From: an uncultured Bacteroidia bacterium
GTDB taxonomy: Bacteria > Bacteroidota > Bacteroidia > Bacteroidales > UBA932
NCBI GenBank assembly: GCA_902767465.1
Contig: CACXHM010000052.1
Coordinates: 1 to 17,784 of the forward strand
Reading direction: 5' to 3'
DNA: 17,784 bases
Shown here in pieces: positions 14,211 through 17,784 of this stretch; position 1 is the first letter of the stretch; each line of letters opens with the position of its first letter. The notes under the pieces were generated by a model. The model did not search any database. It was not told where the DNA came from and worked only from the letters and a program-made list of their open reading frames with translations. A program made the position numbers and the translations under genes.

Positions 14211-15383
14211 TTACTGTTTGTCGATGATAACGGCACGGTTGAGCTCGGTGGCCTCGAACCTCTGGGTCTTGCCGTCCCACTCTACAACGGTGATGTTGTC
14301 GCGGCTTACGCCAAGTTCGTCGATAAGGTTGTAAACGCACTTTGCACGCTGCTCGGAGAGCTGTTTGTTGCGCTTTGCAGAACCGGTCTTGGTATCAGCG
14401 CTTCCGCCGAGGGTGAACTTAACGTTCTCACCACGGGCAAGGATGTTCTTGATAGCGTACTCAGCATGTGCCTTCTCGGCGCTGGTAAGTTTGCTCTGGC
14501 CAATCTCGAAATAAACAACCACAGGCTCGTCGAACAGACCGTCGATGTTGCCCTTGGCCTGTGCAGCCTTGATAGCCTCGTCGGCAAGCTGCTTTGCTTC
14601 GGCGGCGGACTTGTCGGCAGCGGCCTTTGCATCGGCAGCAGCCTTCTCAGCAGCGGCAGCCTTTGCGGCGGCGGCAGCCTCAGCGGCGGCGATAGCAGCG
14701 GCAGCGGCGGCGGCACTGGTGCTTACGCGAGTCCAGTTGCTCTTGCCAAGATTGCAGGAAAGTCCGAAGGTGGTGGACCAGAAGTTATAGGTGTCGGAAG
14801 GTCTTCCGAGAATGTGGGCATCGGAAAGAACTCCGCGAAGATCAAAGAACAGACCCCACTTGGCATTGAATGCGAACTGGGTGAGAATACCTGCACCTGC
14901 ACCTGCGGAAAGGGAGGAAACACTCCTCATGTAAGGAGCGAGGGTGAAGTAAGGGGAGAAGTTGAACCTCCTGCCTTCCTTATAGCCCCAGAACTGATTC
15001 GACCAATTCCAAAGAATGTCAACGTGTGCATAGTTGAAATTACGGGTAACATCGTTGACGGCCTCGACAGTCTTTACACCGGTCCATCCGAAACGTACAC
15101 CATAGCAAGGCTCAATCCACTTGAGGGCGAAGAGCTCGGTGCCGATAGGGAAACCGTTGTTTGCGTCGAACATATTGCCAAGATGACCTTTCTTGAAATC
15201 CCAATACGGAGCGGAAGTGGTGGTATTCCAGCCAGCACCTACACCGATTGTCCAGTTAGACCAAAACTTGTTGGTCTCGTAGCCACCAAATTTGAGTTTA
15301 CCATTCTCATCCCTGTTGGTCTCTTGCGCAAAAGACGCAACTGCGATCAGAAGGGCGGCAGCAACTGCAAAAAACTTTTTCAT
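14211..15383 (-). CDS. OmpA-family outer-membrane protein with alanine-rich linker
   Basis: A 390-residue outer-membrane protein. The signal peptide is residues 1-19 (ending ASFA). An N-terminal region rich in aromatics and glycine (about 20-220) fits a beta-barrel domain. A highly alanine-rich, charged helical linker spans about 223-277. The C-terminal OmpA peptidoglycan-binding domain (about 285-390) has VYFEIGQSKLT, GSADTKTGSAKRNKQLSEQRA with Asp330 and Arg346 as likely diaminopimelate contacts, and NRAV at 382-385. The protein probably tethers the outer membrane to peptidoglycan. It is monocistronic, with its own consensus promoter and a strong terminator, as expected for an abundant envelope protein. 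The long helical linker would span part of the periplasm; such linkers vary between species. Confidence 0.93.
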   Translation of the reverse strand: MKKFFAVAAALLIAVASFAQETNRDENGKLKFGGYETNKFWSNWTIGVGAGWNTTTSAPYWDFKKGHLGNMFDANNGFPIGTELFALKWIEPCYGVRFGWTGVKTVEAVNDVTRNFNYAHVDILWNWSNQFWGYKEGRRFNFSPYFTLAPYMRSVSSLSAGAGAGILTQFAFNAKWGLFFDLRGVLSDAHILGRPSDTYNFWSTTFGLSCNLGKSNWTRVSTSAAAAAAAIAAAEAAAAAKAAAAEKAAADAKAAADKSAAEAKQLADEAIKAAQAKGNIDGLFDEPVVVYFEIGQSKLTSAEKAHAEYAIKNILARGENVKFTLGGSADTKTGSAKRNKQLSEQRAKCVYNLIDELGVSRDNITVVEWDGKTQRFEATELNRAVIIDKQ

Positions 15384-15450
15384 ACTGTGTTTTATTTAGT
15401 TAACTAAAAATTGTGTTACTTGTCACGTGTCCAATAGGGCATTAGCGCTG

Positions 15451-15481
15451 CAAATATAGAAACATTTGGCGAAAAAGCAAA
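15451..15481 (-). promoter_or_regulatory. Promoter of ompA-family gene
   Basis: On the minus strand TTTG (15481-15478), a 19-nt spacer and TATATTTG (15458-15451) match the Bacteroidota promoter consensus. The leader would be about 60 nt, A/T-rich just before the ATG at 15383. This is one of the two best promoter matches in the window. Confidence 0.78.
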
Positions 15482-15503
15482 AATTATTAACAGCTTATAC
15501 ACA

Positions 15504-17784
15504 TTAGATAATATCCACGACCGACTGCTCGCACCAGCCTTCGCGCCCGTCCGTAAGTCTGATTTTATACCATTTACCCACCACATCCATCACTTTGATA
15601 CAGGTCCCTTCGTGCAGGATGAAAAGGTCTTTGGCATCGGAAGCTGCCGGAGAACTCTTAACCGACACCACAGGACGCATGACAACCGCATCTTCGGCTC
15701 TCATGTAATCCGCCTTCTGGGAGGCTGCGAACGATACGCAGAGAATGAAAACCAACAACATTGCCACACCTGTGAAAAATCCCCACATGCGCCTTGAAGA
15801 TGAACGGGAAAGCAGGAAGAGGAGCAACATTGCAAGCATTGCGGCCAAAGCCAGCAGGGAAATCACGGCCCAGCTGTCGGAAGACATGGTGTAACCCACC
15901 TTGCGGAAAAACTGCCTGAGCAGGAATTCCGGAACCTCTTCAATATGATCCTGCGTAAGCGTCCTTGCAAACTCAAGGTTGAATCTTGCATCCTTGTATG
16001 AGGGGTCCAGTTTGAGAGCCCTGGAGTACCAGAGGATGGATCCGGCAAGATCCTGATTCTTGAAGCATGCATCACCCATGTTGGTGTAGAGTTCTGCAGA
16101 TTCATATCCCTGGGACGCTATCTCATTCCATGCATCGAAAGCTTCGCCGTGCTTACCGTCGGCATAAGCAGACGTTCCGGCGTTCCACAGTGAATCGAGC
16201 ACGATATCCTTTGCCCCTGCGGAAAAAGGAATAACAGAAAGCATCAGTATCAGGGCAGCCCCGGCAATTTTGCTGCCCCCGTTCTTTTTAATGGAAGAAT
16301 CTATTGCAGAAATCACGGCAACGGCATTTTCGAAATGGACATTCATGGCATCATGACCCGTATCGGGAGAGTAGCGGGCATACTCGCATTCATCGAGCAG
16401 TTTTGCATAATCTTCGGCAAGGGATGCTGAAACCCCTTCAGATTGGAGCCGTTCGACGATATTGTCCCTGTTCAATTCTCCCGCATCCATTGCAAACTTG
16501 TCGGAGACATATCCGAGAAGGGCCTTGTGCAATTCTTCATAGAACGCAGACCAAAGGTTCTTCTGAAGATAATCTCCTGCGGATGCAAGACGCTTGCGCG
16601 CCATTCTGGTAGCACCTCTGTTGCGGGTTCCGGCGACATCGGCGCGGCGGGCCGAGATCCGGCGCATTACAAACCACACAGCAAACGCTGCCAGCAGCAG
16701 CAACGCCGCCAAACCAAGGTATAACGGCGAGAAAACGAAGAAACTGCCTGTCCTGGAGAATGACGGGACGTTTGTGGAAATGAAACGGATATCGCTGCCC
16801 AAATCCTTCACTTCCCTTCTGTTCTGAACCAGCTGTCCGCCGGAAGGAACTGTGCTTTCCAGTTCCGCTCCACGCTCCACCACAAGAGGCAGGGGGCCCG
16901 AACTCAGCGTGACATAACGCCCGGCGGAGATATCGTAATAGCTGTATTCTATGGGGCCTATTTCGAACTCCCCGTGGCTGCGGGGAATAAACGGATATTC
17001 AAATATGCGGCTTCTTCCGGAATCGGAGGCCTTCACGTCGTATGCCTCGAAATCGGGAGGGAACGACACTTTGGGAGCCTCGAGAAGAGCAAGGTTGCCG
17101 GTGCCGGAGATACTGATCCGCACCGATGCCGCATCATGTGTCTTGAGAGAATCTTTGGTGAGGCCCGCCCGCATTTCGAACTTTCCGACACCTCCTCCGA
17201 ACGACGCAGGAGCCCCGGCGGGAAGCGGCGAAATATGGAGGGTAAGCGGAACCGTGGTAATGCGCTTGCGCACAGTGCTGTAGCTATCCTGGAAAAAGCT
17301 GTCGAAAATGCTTCCGGATGATGCGGCGCTGTTGCGGACGTTCACCAGACACACCAGTTCGGCAGGTTCAATCTCAAAATCGCCGGGCTTTTGGGGAATG
17401 ATGTTCCAGCTGCGGAGCACCGCGGTATTAAAAATCTCTCCACCAACGTTTTCCCGTTTGAATTCGATATTGCTGGGACTCACCGTTTCCTGCGTCCAGA
17501 AACCGTTGAAAGAAGGGAACTTGACATCTTCAAAGCCCCGGATATTCACTTGCTGATACAGCTTAAGAGTTGCTGTAATTCCCTCTCCCACAACGGCCCT
17601 GGTCTTGTTCACCAACAGCCGCATGTATATCTGATCGGACGATACCGTACCTGTCGCACGGGCATTCCTTTCCGAAGATGACGATTGGGCGGAAGAAGAT
17701 GCCGAAGCCCCGGCTTTCGCAGCCACCACCTCTATGGAAAAACTGCGTGAAGATATCTTCTTGCCCTGCACGGTGGCCACACCC
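15504..17784 (-). CDS. BatD-BatE fusion protein (partial, N-terminus beyond window)
   Basis: At least 759 codons are in frame to the right edge with no stop; the GTG at 17780 is not a start, since the protein begins inside the BatD beta-domain region. Numbering from it: BatD (oxygen tolerance family, PF13584) beta domains span about 50-305, a membrane helix 349-371, and a cytoplasmic helical region 395-495. A second hydrophobic stretch with signal-peptide character is at 503-521 (KIAGAALILMLSVIPFSAGA). A BatE-like part follows: TPR repeats at about 528-605 (SLWNAGTSAYADGKHGEAFDAW, then YTNMGDACFK and YSRALKLDPSYKDARFN), two membrane helices at 636-657 and 668-687, and a C-terminal SH3-like domain at 695-758. 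Bat proteins are linked to aerotolerance and MoxR/VWA complexes; the other bat genes would lie to the right. BatD and BatE are usually separate. Confidence 0.85.
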   Translation of the reverse strand, partial: GVATVQGKKISSRSFSIEVVAAKAGASASSSAQSSSSERNARATGTVSSDQIYMRLLVNKTRAVVGEGITATLKLYQQVNIRGFEDVKFPSFNGFWTQETVSPSNIEFKRENVGGEIFNTAVLRSWNIIPQKPGDFEIEPAELVCLVNVRNSAASSGSIFDSFFQDSYSTVRKRITTVPLTLHISPLPAGAPASFGGGVGKFEMRAGLTKDSLKTHDAASVRISISGTGNLALLEAPKVSFPPDFEAYDVKASDSGRSRIFEYPFIPRSHGEFEIGPIEYSYYDISAGRYVTLSSGPLPLVVERGAELESTVPSGGQLVQNRREVKDLGSDIRFISTNVPSFSRTGSFFVFSPLYLGLAALLLLAAFAVWFVMRRISARRADVAGTRNRGATRMARKRLASAGDYLQKNLWSAFYEELHKALLGYVSDKFAMDAGELNRDNIVERLQSEGVSASLAEDYAKLLDECEYARYSPDTGHDAMNVHFENAVAVISAIDSSIKKNGGSKIAGAALILMLSVIPFSAGAKDIVLDSLWNAGTSAYADGKHGEAFDAWNEIASQGYESAELYTNMGDACFKNQDLAGSILWYSRALKLDPSYKDARFNLEFARTLTQDHIEEVPEFLLRQFFRKVGYTMSSDSWAVISLLALAAMLAMLLLFLLSRSSSRRMWGFFTGVAMLLVFILCVSFAASQKADYMRAEDAVVMRPVVSVKSSPAASDAKDLFILHEGTCIKVMDVVGKWYKIRLTDGREGWCEQSVVDII

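Noticed and set aside
14466..15407. Long plus-strand frame opposite the OmpA-family gene
   Set aside because: It is a shadow of the GC-rich alanine codons and covers the ompA start; its translation is Gly/Ser low-complexity sequence with no domain.
17778..17780. GTG at the right edge as the start of the BatD gene
   Set aside because: The frame continues to the edge without a stop and the protein would begin in the middle of the BatD domain.
1..17784. Defence system, CRISPR array, phage or transposon
   Set aside because: No spaced direct repeats, terminal inverted repeats, transposase, nuclease-helicase or phage structural gene was found; all large frames belong to recognisable families or to the one unassigned lipoprotein.

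Overview
The window looks like chromosome from a member of the Bacteroidales (Bacteroidota), possibly a Rikenellaceae-type or uncultured relative. The reasons are the promoter signals (TTTG, a spacer of 19-20 bases, then TAnnTTTG) before ompA and the BACON lipoprotein, the Bacteroidales-type cell-surface proteins (DUF4988/BACON lipoprotein, M6 peptidase, BatD/BatE), A-rich leaders instead of strong Shine-Dalgarno sites, and about 50% GC judged by eye. The genus cannot be fixed from this sequence. No integrase, transposase, CRISPR array or phage gene was seen; the region reads as core chromosome with one lineage-type secreted protein pair.

Region 1 (1-6263, minus strand) is a compact operon read right to left: an uncharacterised lipoprotein, an AMP-forming acyl-CoA ligase, dCMP deaminase, an S41 carboxy-terminal processing protease, a YpfJ-type zinc metallopeptidase and a 61-residue membrane protein. 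The first pair overlaps by 23 nt, the next three junctions are 4-nt ATGA overlaps, and the last gap is 11 nt. A hairpin follows, then the start of another minus-strand reading frame that runs off the left edge.

Region 2 (6264-11219): across a 61-bp divergent promoter region, a secreted alkaline-phosphatase-superfamily phosphodiesterase is read on the plus strand, the only clear plus-strand gene here. It converges, with only 5 bp between stop codons, on a two-gene minus-strand unit. In that unit a DUF4988/BACON surface lipoprotein is followed after 3 nt by an M6-family secreted metalloprotease, under a well-matched Bacteroidota promoter.

Region 3 (11220-14118) is a translation cluster on the minus strand: the ribosome-associated GTPase TypA/BipA, a YceD/DUF177 protein that probably uses a TTG start overlapping the typA stop, ribosomal protein L32, and tRNA-Arg(CCU). 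The 227-nt gap left of the tRNA holds a long hairpin with a T-tract on the plus strand and the promoter of the lipoprotein-protease pair.

Region 4 (14153-17784) holds an OmpA-family outer-membrane protein with its own strong promoter and an intrinsic terminator, and a BatD-BatE fusion protein cut by the right edge. Most of the window is conventional. The points worth a second look are the chain of stop/start overlaps, the lipoprotein-protease pair, the uncharacterised operon-leading lipoprotein, the BatD-BatE fusion, the TTG start and the structured intergenic region beside the tRNA.
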